Assembly: GCF_001640805.2 (NCBI RefSeq)
Contig: NC_066851.1
Coordinates: 22,875,978-22,939,977 of the forward strand
Direction: 5' to 3'
DNA: 64,000 bases
Source: Lates calcarifer
Taxonomy: Eukaryota > Chordata > Actinopteri > Centropomidae
This document shows positions 44,341 to 56,461 of the stretch, in pieces. How positions within the stretch are numbered: position 1 is the first letter of the stretch; each line of letters begins with the position of its first letter. Under the pieces are notes generated by a model, which was not told the DNA's origin, did not search any database, and saw only the letters and a list, made by a program, of their open reading frames with translations. The position numbers were made by a program, and so were the translations under genes.

Positions 44341-47300
44341 TGAGGACTCAGCTGCTTTTCTGTTCCAGAAGTTTTAGTTACTTATTTTTCAGCGTGTTCA
44401 AATCGCTGCTTTTGTCACCTGATGTCCCAGAATGGACAGAAATGTTATCACACTGGGTGCCTTTTATTCTTCTGTACACAGACTCTTGTGGACATGAGCA
44501 GATGATACATACCTTATATTTTTAGTCAATATTTTTTATTCTAAACTTGAGTAAGGTACAACAGGTAACCTATCCCATCACATTAATGAATTAGTTATAG
44601 TACACTACACCCTCCTCCATCCCTACCCATGCTTCTATCCCACATGCACAACCCAAAGTCCTGAAACGTCCCTTTTCCTGTTTCAAAAAACACAGATAGA
44701 AACCTGGTTATTCACTGATTCTGGGCTGCTCTGTGACAGTGGGAATAAAATATCGTTCCACTTCTAATAATCTTATTCTGGTCCACACCAGTTTCCTCTT
44801 TTTGACTGAGGAATTTTAAAACAAGTGTGGACAGCAGGGCACACACATCATAACCAAATGCATAAAACAGGATAAACACACTAAAGTCGTAAAGCTTTAG
44901 GGATGGTTAGCAGCTGCAGTGCTGTGTGTTTAGCACTTTGATTAAGTGATCAGTGTTCCTCCCTCTCCTTCACCATCAGAGCTGTAAACTGAGAGATCGT
45001 CGACAGGTGCAGCAGGTGTGTGTCTGTGTTTACAATCACTGATCCACAGAGAGTCATGAAGGCATCCTGAGTCAATATGTTACATATGTGAGGACACACT
45101 GCTCTCTAGTGTTGAGTACTGGTTAGTACACTGTGCCTTAATGAACATGCCTTTTTTATTAGCTCCCTTTCCACCTTGACCCACCTCCTCCGCTTCATAC
45201 AGCGTTCAGTCTGATTGAACGTTGACCTGCCAGATCTCGAGGCCCTCCAAAGTCCAGCTGGTTTGAGAGAGGGGGTCCTGACCTTCCATACAGGAAATAC
45301 TGTTTGTTTATGTTCTTGTTTTGTAACTGCAGGTGAAATAATACAAGTAGCAGATGAGCTTAATGACAGTAAAGTGATTAAACGCTGGATAATTTATAAC
45401 TTATCACCCAAACCACACTATTTCCTGTTCACCTTTAATGACTTTTCTCCTGTGGTTTCAAAAGACCTGTTAATCAGTGTGTAGAGGACTCATATCAGGT
45501 TTAAAGTCTTTGATTTAAACTTTCTATTTACAGTTGAATCCCAGGTTGTGAATTAGATTCACACACACACCAAACACACACTCATTAATTTTCTATCTTT
45601 GATTGAAGAACTCGCAGTTATGGAAACAGGAGCACTGATGAGACAAAGTCTAATTAGTTTCCCTCCTGAAAATCTGGCAGCTTAAATAAAGTTTTCATCC
45701 ACCTGCAACGTTATTAAAAAAGTTTATAAGAATCCAAAGTTCAAATGAAGGAGATGATTCTGTTTGGTTTGATGTGAGTGCTGGTGGATAATTAAAAGCT
45801 GGATGAATCCCAGCTTTAATATAAAAATGATGGTTGGTTTAGTTGCCTTTATTTGAATGACACTGCCTGTAACTAATCATTTTATTATTTTTTAAAGGAG
45901 AGTTTAAAGTTGGATAATGTATATTTTCTATCATCAAAATCAGAAAACATTAGAAGGCAGTTAATAATTCTTTATTTAAGAGAAAACTTTACTAAATGTT
46001 GAGGAGGTAAACCTAATTATCTTTTCACCTGTCTCCTCTTCATCTGTTACAGACTTTTATTTCACTTTTCACTCATCGAAACTTCAGATAGCCAACTGTT
46101 TATCCATAATCCTGTAAAGAAGAGATGAGACTGTTGAAGGATTATTCTATATTTTTCTTATTGTTAACAAATCACATGAAGTAGCTGATGAATACTTGCA
46201 AACAGCTGGATAGTGCAGGGCGGGGGAAGAGACGTGAGGCTGCATGAGGTGACAGAACAGGTGCATGATGGTATTCAGCGTGACGTACATTTCTCCAGGA
46301 CATGATTGTCTCTAACCCATCAGGACTAAACACATTAAACATCATAGAAAACATTTCAGAACTTGCCTGGTAATTGTCACATTTTTAAGTTCACCTCAGG
46401 ATCAAAGTAATCCACTGACAGGTGTGTGTTCATGTGTGGGTACATGTTGAACAGTAACTGCTATTAATTTATTCAGCATACTTTTAATGGTGCCACTTTG
46501 CCTGTGCAGTAAACAAATATGTGCAAAGAAACGGGGCTGAGGTTGTTCACTGAATTCATAGCAACATTTCCTCTTCTTTACATCCTGTAACAAATGAAAC
46601 TATTTCTATTCTGATAGCATTCTGCTGTGTTTGGTGTTTTTATGACAGACAATCTGTTCATCAGTGGCTACCTGCTGTCAGGGAAAGCAGCTCGGATCAG
46701 CCTGGTGAATATTTATAGAAACCAATAAAGCTCGGTCAGATTCTAGGAAGCTCAGAGAGCAGATTCCTAGAAAGCGGCCTGTTGTGCCATACAGCTGGGT
46801 ACATACGGTCCTCCTCACCCACTGATGGTGGAGTCAAGGAGATTTGTCCATTAGATTTGAAAAATGCTTCACAACTGCTGTATTTCAATTTAGAGAGGAG
46901 GAAATCAGGCTTTACTTTAATGTTCATCATTTACTGTCTTTGAAAAACGAGGATCCAGTGTGGAGGTGTTGTCATTTTGTCAGGCTGGGGGTTAAGTTAC
47001 CCTCCATCCTTCCAGATTCACCACAGTTTGTTTCAATTTTATGTAATCAGTCATTTTCAAGTGTGGTTGTCACTTTGAATGGAATGGACTTTCATTCTAC
47101 AACCAAAAAAACTGAGAAAAACTTTGAAATGAGACGTGAAAAAAAGAAAATAGTGGCTGGTTGTATGAGAGATGAAATCATATATGATCATATATATATT
47201 CAACAAGTAAAAATTGAATGCACCAACTATGGATGTCAGTTACATTAATGTAGTGGAGAAAAAGTACTTCCTGTGATACATATTTACATCCACAACATGC

Positions 47301-47413
47301 ACCCAGAGTCTCTGAATCCAGTTCAAAGTAGCTGTAGGTTTTACTTTCAGCAGATGGCGCCATTGAGCCTCTTCACATCCACTTTTCTGTCTTCCCAAAC
47401 ATGAACTGGGTCT

Positions 47414-47414
<1 letters not shown>
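44341..47414. other. Long noncoding stretch
   Basis: No supportable gene. A small motif-dense patch at 46640-46740 (GTGAATATTTATAGAAACC) might be regulatory. A 16-base perfect palindrome centred on TGATCA lies at 47180-47195. The 134-codon frame at 46844-47248 has no recognisable domain. Confidence 0.55.

Positions 47415-47449
<35 letters not shown>
47415..47449. repeat. (AC)17 microsatellite
   Basis: Uninterrupted AC tract of 35 bases. Confidence 0.95.
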
Positions 47450-47452
<3 letters not shown>

Positions 47453-48049
47453 CCTTAGTCATAACTGTCAGTAGTAATTTTGTCTAATTCTGTATTAGGT
47501 GGATTTGTAAACAATATTTCTTCCAGTTTGTTAAATTGAATTTTTGAATATTTAAGGACATGTAAGTACAGCATTTAACATAATTTTTAACTAATTAATA
47601 AAAGTAAAATAGAAATTAAAGGAATAAAGGGGGATGAGGAGAAAATATTCATGACTAAACTTTCCTAAAAGCTTCATCCAGTTAAGATTCAGGAAACATC
47701 ATGGTCATAGTTCAAAAGACCAGCGCTGACTGTGAGATGAGATGTGAACTGAATGTAATTATATGTTGTTTAAAAGCTTTGAGCCAGCGAGCAGTGCAGT
47801 TGTTTTTCTGAAGAGGACCAGCCGTAACATCGCAGCACATTTCCCAACAAAAACTCTCTTTCTCACCACCAGTATGACTTACACCTGTGTATGTGCACGT
47901 ATACAGTATATTATAATACATGATACATGAGCTCAGGCTTGTCACATGTTAGCTTCATGTGAAACAGGCAGCGCACAGATCATCATGCTTGGTGTTGTCT
48001 CATTCCCGTCTTAAGCAGAAACCCAAGACTTTTCCCTGATTGAATGGCC
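47450..48049. other. Noncoding stretch, no gene seen
   Basis: AT-rich unique DNA. Confidence 0.6.
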
Positions 48050-48780
48050 TCCTCCTTTGTGATACACACTATTCCCTGATTTTACTCTGGATTTCAATTT
48101 CCATCACATCTGGACACTGAAAGGCGCCTTTGTGCAACGAGAGAACAATGAAGAGAGAGAAAAAGATAGCGAGTGAAATAGAGGGGAGTTCGAACCTTTT
48201 CCGAATATACTTTTCCCACCGCCAAACTTATATTAACCTCCTCCTGTTCCATTGTCAGAGATAGTGCCGTGCCAACAGAGAGAAAAAGGTCAGAGCTGAA
48301 TAGTGTCATTGCATTCGTGAGGCAGGGAGAAGCCCGCTCAGCGCATTAAAGAGTCTGTCAGTTCAGATTGAAGACAGTTATTTGGGAAGGAAAAAGAGAA
48401 AAAAGTGATATGTCTAATAAAAAGGCTGAGAGATATAAAGGAAAAAAAGGAAATTCTACCTTTTTGACAGTAGGTTCACCAATAAAGCCACAGTCAAATG
48501 AAAGGTATTAGATCTCCTCGGGGGAGCTGTCTGATTTGCTCACATGAATATTCAACCATCACCTCTCTCTGTTTCTCCCATAAAGCCCTCAGGATTTTAA
48601 GAGAGCGTTTATTAAAAGTGAGCAAACATTCCTCTCCAGTTACAGCTCTGTGCTGTAATAAAACCGTGTTTACTGTATCAGTCCCAGAATTAATGAGACT
48701 AAATGGTTTGCTGAGTTTATCTGTGGAGATGAAGCAGATAAGCTGTTCTGAAAATCTCCAAAGTTCATGACTCAACTACT
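48050..48780. promoter_or_regulatory. Strong candidate conserved noncoding element
   Basis: About 730 bases without simple repeats. It carries GAACAATG (48143-48150; SOX-type), CACATGAATATTCAACC (about 48541), GCGTTTATTAAAAG (homeobox/HOX-type) and AGATAAG (48736-48742; GATA-type), with purine-rich spacers. At 48494-48775 both strands are open for about 90 codons with no recognisable protein; stop-poor sequence on both strands could reflect constraint or chance. Confidence 0.4.
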
Positions 48781-49249
48781 GTAGTTCTGACTGAAATAAG
48801 AAAAGTTACAGCGTCAGGTGGGAATAAAAAAACCATAGCAAATTTAATCATGAGTTTTTGAAGTGTTTGTGAGAAACAGAAAAACACTACACATGTAGGA
48901 AGATGCACAATCACACAGACAAACTATATTTAGCAGCTGTATTCCAGCAGCTCCTGTGCTCTGTGACATAAAATGGCTGTTTTTGATATATAGTGATGTT
49001 TCTGGTTAAGCTAAAAGGATCTTACTCTTTAATAAGAAGCCTTATCTCTGTAGGAATCCTATCATCATGTTGTCAGTCACTTATAACAATCTGAGCCTGT
49101 CAGTGACAAAAACAGACACTTTAGTGAACGTACTTTGACATGGACAGTTGCCTGTTGGATTACATTGCATTGAGTTTTGTCCCTATCAATCATGTACACC
49201 CCAAAATACAGGAAAAAAGGCCCAGGTTAAAAAATACTGGAGTTGTGCT
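48781..49249. other. Noncoding stretch, no gene seen
   Basis: Unique; ends with ATACTGGAGTTGTGCTTTAA near 49233, which resembles a small-element terminus but has no partner found. Confidence 0.5.
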
Positions 49250-49650
49250 TTAAAGCAGTTGAAGTGTTGGTCGACGTTGATGCACTGAAAGGGTTTAAAA
49301 TGTCTGTATGAAGCAAAACGTTTAAGCTTTGTAGTAAGTTAAATAAGTAGTTGAAGAGAAATCTGTAAGCTCTCAAAGGGTTTGAAGTGTTGAACCTGTT
49401 GAAGTTTAATGTTTAATTTCTACTTTGATCTCTGTAGGGAGCTGCAACAGCAGAGATGAAAATGATTCAAATTAGAATTTCAGTTGAAGCTGAGGTGCAG
49501 TTTTGATAGTTGAAGTGTAAGCCTGTATATTGTTTATTAACTGAATTAAGTATATAGTCTTTGAAGTGTTGAAGAGTAAAAACTGAAGTCAGAAGTGTCA
49601 GTTGATGTGTCGAGGCTGAATGCAGTTGAAATGTCAGTTGTTGAGGTGTA
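49250..49650 (+). repeat. Degenerate GTTGAAGTGT-motif repeat region
   Basis: GAAGTGT occurs at 49261, 49384, 49512, 49563 and 49592, and TTGAAG or TTGATG variants fill much of the intervening DNA (49351, 49399, 49484, 49570). The pattern suggests an old short-unit tandem repeat decayed by substitutions and indels. Confidence 0.4.
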
Positions 49651-52600
49651 AGTGGCTTTCATGTGTTGGAGGATGAACATCGGGAGATCTTGTTCTTGTT
49701 TGTGTGTTCTGTAAGACGAGAAACACCCGATGTTGACACCACTTAGTCTTGTGTAATGTATTTGCACTACATCTTAATCCTTGTACAAGCCCTGCACCTG
49801 TAACTGATCATCAAACAAACAAACACGATTCAGCTGTTGAGAAATCTGTTATTCCTAAAAATGTATTCACATACAACTGCAGATAATGAGCAGATGATCA
49901 AAACAAAAATCTCTGAAAACACATCAGACGTGATCAGTCACAGCAAACATCGTTAACAGTTTACAGGCCGGCTTCCTTTTGTGCCCAGTTTGCTTCTGTA
50001 GAGATTATTACCAATACTCTAGGTTTTACCTCCAAATATGGTGATTTGTATAATCTGGCTGAACTCTTGGCTCATTTACAACCTGTTTGATTGAGTTTCA
50101 TGGCCTGTTTTAGTCTGGAATTGGGACACAGCTTTTGTCTTTTCATTATAATGTAACTGGCTCAAATTTCTGCATTGGCCCGGCAGATCTGACTGGAAAG
50201 TATAAGTGATGAAAGCTTATGTTCATGTAGTGTTTAAACAAGGCAGTTATCAGATTGGAGTTTCAGTACTGCAGGCATTTCTTGGAGGCAGAGGCACAAA
50301 ATAATGTCATTGGTTTGATGAACATCAGTGGTTTAGAGCCAGGTAGTCCTGCTTTTCTGGAAAACTGACAAAAAGAAAAAAGAGAAATACAAGAGGGGGC
50401 TACTGTGAAGACTAGATCTAGTCTAGTTAGGTCCAACTTCAGGATTGAAGTCCACCAAAATGTGATTTACAGACTTTACAGAAGATGTGAACTGAAATAA
50501 AATGCAAAAGGTGCTAAACTACTGTACGTGGGAGTAATGAGAAGAAAACAGAATTTTTCATCTTACAAAATTTCCTTGGGAATGGGAAATTAAAGAATAA
50601 AATTTAAAACCAGAATAGCTGTGACGTCTCCATTGCTGAGAAAAATGGCAGTCATTTGCAACATTTGCAGTTCAACAAATGAGCAAAGTCTCTCTGCTAA
50701 ATAGGATGATATTAAATGACCAAAGGCTCCAAAGCAGCTCAGAGGACCTCGTGATGAGCTTATTTTGTCATTTGCTGTGTCCAGGTTTTCAAATGAACCT
50801 TTAAGCTCTAGATAAAAGGGATTTTCAGATACCTCCAAATGCAAATTATTGGTAAAAAATTCTGAATGGACAAATATTTAAATAAAATTCTTTTTTAAAA
50901 AACCAAAGACTGTGGTTCTTTACTCCCTCATGTCTTCATGATCTTGCTCTTTGACACGAGTCAATGCCATTTTGATATGAATCTGTTTATTGACTTGAAA
51001 GCCCAAGGTTTTAATGACAATATTTCATGTAATGGACCTTCAGACGGTTACTGTACTGTGTGTGTTCTTGGATGCTGTGGACACTTCATCATGAATCATC
51101 ACTCAAGGCCTCTGCGGAAAGGAGCAGACTCTAAAAATCTTTAAAAGATTGGCCTCATGCACAAAACCCTTGTTGGAGCTTCTTGGTGACACTATTAGTG
51201 CTTGTACTGTTTTTACATGGGAAGCCAGTGAAGGATCACGTCCTGTTGCTGCACTAAAGACTCCGGTTGATCAGGGTGACTGGGTTGGGATCTTTGGGGT
51301 AAAGACCTGTCCAAGTTTACCTCAGTCGTTCACTTCTCTGAAGTTGATTCCAAATTGCTGAACATTGTTTTTATTTTACTGGGTCAGATTTTCTGGAATA
51401 AGCTGATTTCCTAAAGCTCATGAAAAAAACCCAGTCTGTAATTGGATTAATCCATTAGAGAAACTTGATTCCCCAAGCTAGATTTCTCCTGGACTCGCTG
51501 ATTTCTCGGTTACACTCATAACCACTCTCTTAACGTCTTTTTACCTCTGAGCTTTTGCATAAAGGAAAGCATTATTGTGACAGTGGGACAGCGGGAAGAC
51601 AAAATGATTAAATCCTCAGTCCAATCAACACTACACTAAAAGAAGGTAGGCTTGAGAAGCCTCTCTAGTATTTTATCAGGTGGACACAACTTCATGATGG
51701 ACATTACTTAGTCTGTTGTTGAGTTGTTCTTCTTCCCTCAAATGGCCAGAAAAGTTGAGGGCAGTAAGGGCAGGTTTTCGGTTTGGTGGCAGCAGGAAAG
51801 GTGTCCAATTCAAATGCTGCGTTTCATGTTTGAGTAGCAGCGTGTACTGTGGGACTGATTAGCTGCATCACGTGTTACATGAGTGCAGAGGCTGCCACTA
51901 TTATGACAGAGTTTTTGCACAACATGCACTCTGTTCTCTGTGGTGGGACGTCATGTTCCCTCGTCCTCTGTTTCAGAATGAGCTTCTCATCATTTTCTTC
52001 AGCAACACGCAGAGAAACCACCACCAACTTCCTCCAAGTCTGTTATTTTCAATGTCATTATCCTCTTTATTACCACGTATTAAGTGGCGAATGCTAATTT
52101 GTGGTTTCCAGGTGGTTTTTGAAATTTGTGTTGCACAGCAACTAGAACGATAATAACTCTCATTGCCCTCATGCTCTTTCTGCTCTGCTGACACTCGGAG
52201 CAGAACTTTGAGAGCGTGACAGAAATGTTCCTCTTCGGATCAGAGTGAAAAAGCTCACATTTATGCCTCGACTTAAAATGAACTCTTTTGTCTGTATCTG
52301 CAAACTTTGATCAGATGGAGTTTCACCCGCTTAAAGTGTTAAACTGCAGCTGTCACACAGCAGTTTTGATGCTGCTGATATTCATCAGACAACACCAAGT
52401 CCTGGAGAGCATCCATTAACTGTTTCTGACATTTCACACAATTTAATTAGGGAAATATTTCTTTCTTTTTCTTCATGCCTCTCTCTGTCGAATGATGTCA
52501 AAATTGTGTACTCACAGAAATACCATGCTGTTAGCAATTATCGGTAAATGCATGGATGAAATAATAAAACCTCAGAAGAATGATCGGCAGCATCAGGATT

Positions 52601-53658
52601 ATACAATACTGACCGATTGTGTATGTAAACCAATAGGTTACTATCTTTGTGTAGGATCAGCAATCATGTTTAAAGAACTGAACAAAACATGATGAGAAAA
52701 GAACATACCATATACAAACAGGAAGCATTTTCATGCAGTGGAAAAATGGTTGTTTGCTTTTATCCAACCCTGAGCTCCAGGTTGGATAAACAACCTGCAC
52801 ATCTCCATGGCAGCAAAGTGTTGAGAGCAGTGCAGCAGTGATGCAAAAACACCCAGAGCTCTAAATGTTGGAGTTTGCTTCAGTCTGTTCTGTGTGGACA
52901 GGTATTTCTAAAAGACACACCTGCTTAACCAGCATGATGGGACGCATCTGATAATTACAAATTAATCAGTTTGGTCATAATACGGCCTTTGTTGTTTCTG
53001 GGCTCGGACTGGTTCAGGGCCAACAGCTGGCTGCTACAGCAGACCTTGATAATAATCATGTTGTCTGAGCATCAGATTAAATTCCAGTCAGAAGGAGGCT
53101 CAATCGTTTAGATGATGTAAGTAGATAGAGCCCCCTGAGTCCTGCAGTTTTCAGTTTAACCTTTGCCATTCAGGCTGTTTTTAGGCTTTTTAGTTGCCTT
53201 TTAGATGTTTAGAGTTATGTCATGAGCCAGTCTCTCACCAGTGCCTTCTTATTAGTTTTGTTGAGGATCAGACAGCGGTATCAGTCTCCTCATCGAACTA
53301 TAACCAGAAGCAATGAGAGCATTCCCAATTCATTGTCTTTGTCAAAGGTATTTATTTGTAGATATGAAGAACAGAACAGAGTTTTATCTCATGCTCTGAA
53401 CTGGACTAAGTCAGGCTGTGATGTCTTCAGTACTTATTTGTTCATCTTTTAATGCACGAAACAAAAACAGAAATCTAATATTCCTTGAGAGCATCTCCTT
53501 AAATCTTACTCTAAAGTTTTTACCTCACATGCTGCTTAAATGAAAATAAACGCTATTGTTACTCAATAAAATGCAGCACACTCCACTGAGATTACTCGGC
53601 TAATCAAAAGTGGATTAAAAACTGATTATGAACGTTCCACTTTCTGCCAGCACTCATT
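49651..53658. other. Long noncoding stretch
   Basis: No supportable gene; frames of 60-93 codons on either strand are unrecognised. Patches near 51849-52150 and 52480-52640 are somewhat more complex but not distinctive. A CTATTGTTA (SOX-like) lies near 53552 in a small motif-dense patch. Confidence 0.55.
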
Positions 53659-53680
53659 CTCTCTCTCTCTCTCACACACA
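53659..53680. repeat. (CT)n(CA)n microsatellite
   Basis: CT tract of 15 bases running directly into a short CA tract. Confidence 0.9.
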
Positions 53681-55398
53681 TGATTTTGTGTCAGCCTAAT
53701 ACCACTGTCTTTTCTCACTTAACCTTATTTGTGTTCTCCTGTGTTTTCCTCTGTGTGTGTTCGTTTGTGTTGCTGTGGAGGAGCGCTAAAACTCCCATAG
53801 CAACGAGGAGATAACACACAGATACCAGTAAACAACAGCAAAGGAAGGTAGAGTGGATCGACCAGTTTCTGTTTGTCTCTTTGTTTGTGTGTGTAGTTAT
53901 GTGTGTGTGTGCTGTGTCTGAATCACTGTTGGCTGTGAACATGGACCAAATAATCTGCCATTCTGTGTACCTGGATTATGAAATACAATCAGTTATGGTC
54001 ACAGGAGCAGAGTCAAAACAATCGCACAGGTTCTAGTTATATTCTAAAATCCTTACCTCAGAGTGAGCCCACCACAGATGTTGGTTTTACTTCCTCACTG
54101 TTCAGAAGAGACGTGTGTGTACTGCAGGTCATCTGTCACCAAACTCATGGAAACCTTTGTTTTTGGTGCTTCGGACTGAAAGAGCATCAGGGACTAAACT
54201 CATATTTGATATATACAGTATAAACCTGGTCTTATTCCATATTTCTCTCATCGACAGTTTCTTAAAATAACTGGGCACTGTAGTGTTTTGCAAACGTTTT
54301 TGAGGAAGCAGTGCATTTGACAGGAACTATTTACACACACAGTGCTTGTTATTAGGATACATTCATTGTTGGTTTTGGTTTTCTCATTAAATTTGTTGTG
54401 AAGAAAAATACAGAGGATAGTCAGCCTCGTCTTTGAAGTCGGGGCTGTGTGGCCTTGAGGTTTCTCGTACTGCTAAAATCGGTAAAGTCAGAACTGGATC
54501 ATATTCGACTGTTTCTCTTCCCCCGAACTAGAGCATTCGCTTACTGCCTAAAGCTTAAAATGCAATTTTTGTCACGGAGCCCGTATCCTTGCTGAACAGG
54601 GAGGTTCTCGTGAAAAATTACCGTCATGGGTTTTGTGTCTTGCGGTCAAGGGCTGAAAGTAGCCCGTGTCCTGCCAGAGAATTTAGAAAAAGCCCTAAAT
54701 TTCCCAGACAAGGAAGGATTTCCACAGGACTGAAGGTACAAGAGTTCAAGGTAACCTCTCCTGCTGCTCCTCCTCACTCCCACACTGCTCCGCTCTGCAG
54801 ATCCAGATCACAATTAAAAGCCGGCGAAAGCTCAAAGACACTTTGGTGGGAAACAGATCTGAGGGAAGGAGGTGATGTAATTCAAGATGATTTTACATCA
54901 TTACATTGCATCTTTACTTCGAGTGCGAGTGATAAATGATATGAAACAGCACAGATGTTTTCAACCCTCTGAATAAGCAGAGACATTTGTTGTAGCAGTT
55001 TTATGATGACGAGTTTTGCATGATTTTTAAAACCAAGTGTTTTATAAGCTGCACCGATAAGCTTTGATAGGACGGCAGCTGTACTCACCCTGACCTTCTC
55101 TCATCGTCAAGAAATCTCAAATATGCTGAATCTGGTGGGTCATTGACTTGATATGGATGGAGTTAATGTCTGTCTGTCAGTAGTCCTGCCTCTCCTGCAA
55201 ATAAAGCAGAACTCAATATTTTATTCATCTGTTGACGTTTTTATAATGTATGGGAAAAAAGTTTGAAAGCTGTGCTCATTTATTTTGGCCACTTTGGGGC
55301 AGAACAACTAAAAACTCAAGCTGTGAATTCATCCATTTCCACTGCATGTTCTCCATCCTCAGACTGAAGCTGGTCCTCATGCTAAACTGATGATTCAA

Positions 55399-55401
<3 letters not shown>
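53681..55401. other. Noncoding stretch, no gene seen
   Basis: GT-rich cryptic repeats around 53752-53772 and 53880-53910. The 116-codon frame at 54589-54939 (+) has an ordinary amino-acid mix but no domain I know and no clear exon boundaries. Confidence 0.5.

Positions 55402-55442
<41 letters not shown>
55402..55442. repeat. (GT)20 microsatellite
   Basis: Uninterrupted GT tract of 41 bases, the longest in the window. Confidence 0.95.
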
Positions 55443-55445
<3 letters not shown>

Positions 55446-56099
55446 GCTCAGCTGTCAGGTCTGTAATTTGTAACTGAATCTCTGAGGTTCAGAGTTTAGT
55501 TTCACCTGATGCTGTTTGTTGCCTTCAGGTGTGGGCTGTTTGCTGATTGCTTCAGTCATATCCAAGCTGTATTTGTGCTGTGTAAAGTTCCTGTTAATGC
55601 AAATCAAACGTTTCCTGCTGCTGCTTCATTAAGTTTTCCAGCTGTGAGGAATGCAGTGTGTTTATCACAGAGTTCTTCATCAGTAGCACTAAACCTCAGT
55701 GAGAACTGGTCTTTATGTGGGCTGTCACGGTGTCTCTTTGCACTGTTGTGTGGCCAGGACAAAGACAGCGTCAGCAGCATTCTGGGCTAGTTTCAGTGAT
55801 GTGTGTACATTAGTCCAGGTGAGACACACACCTGGATGGATCAGTCTCCATTGTTTTTCTTATTAGTGAAGCCTTCAGTACACCTGATGCATATGACTTC
55901 TACTTTAATGAAACTCTACTAAATTTCTTTTAATCCAAACTCAGAAATTTCTGTTTAACCTCTGAATGAATCTGAAATAAAGAACTGGATTAAAACCAAA
56001 CTGTGAGTCCTCCCTCCAGCTCCACTGAGGTGATGTGTTTCTCGATACCTGAGATCTGCTGAGGAGGAGACAGATCTGTCTTGATGCTAATAATCCATC
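55443..56099. other. Noncoding stretch with an octamer motif
   Basis: Contains ATGCAAAT at 55597-55604, an exact POU octamer, inside GTTAATGCAAATCAAACG. No gene is supported; the 93-codon frame across it is not recognisable. Confidence 0.5.
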
Positions 56100-56420
56100 G
56101 ACCCTCCTGACCTAACCTTTGCTTCATCTCAGAATACATGCAGCTGAATATTCTGTCAATTACTGGAGTAATAGGCAGCAGGAGGAAGAAAGCGCTGGGA
56201 ATCCAGCTCCCTCTCCCCATCTGTCATTACTGCCAGAGCAGCCGGAGCACAGAGGGCCAACGAAACACATTCAGGCGCGATTAAGGAAAAAAAAAATAGG
56301 CAAAGGATGAATCAGCTTGCATTTGCAAAGAATCTGGACTCGCAAGAAGAAGCAGAGCAGCTCCACGTCAGTGCAGATACCCAGTCTGAGCACGTGACAC
56401 ACTTGCTCAAACACACACCA
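56100..56420. promoter_or_regulatory. Strong candidate conserved noncoding element
   Basis: Compact repeat-free block. It has GTCAATTACTGGAGTAATAG (about 56155-56174; two inverted ATTA-type cores), CTGTCATTACTGCC (56221), GGCGCGATTAAGG (about 56274) and an E-box CACGTG (56391-56396). It starts and ends at clear changes of texture, the right edge being a CA then CT/CA tract. Function is inference. Confidence 0.45.
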
Positions 56421-56432
56421 AAATTCACAGCC

Positions 56433-56461
56433 CTCTCTCTCTCTCTCTCTCACACACACAC
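56433..56461. repeat. (CT)n(CA)n microsatellite
   Basis: CT tract of about 19 bases passing into a CA tract. Confidence 0.9.

Noticed and set aside
48185..48200. GAGTTCGAACC, like a tRNA T-loop
   Set aside because: No acceptor, D-arm or anticodon-arm sequence at the right distances on either strand.
54589..54939. 116-codon plus-strand frame with ordinary amino-acid mix
   Set aside because: No domain recognised, no supporting splice sites, and the start codon lies in unremarkable sequence.
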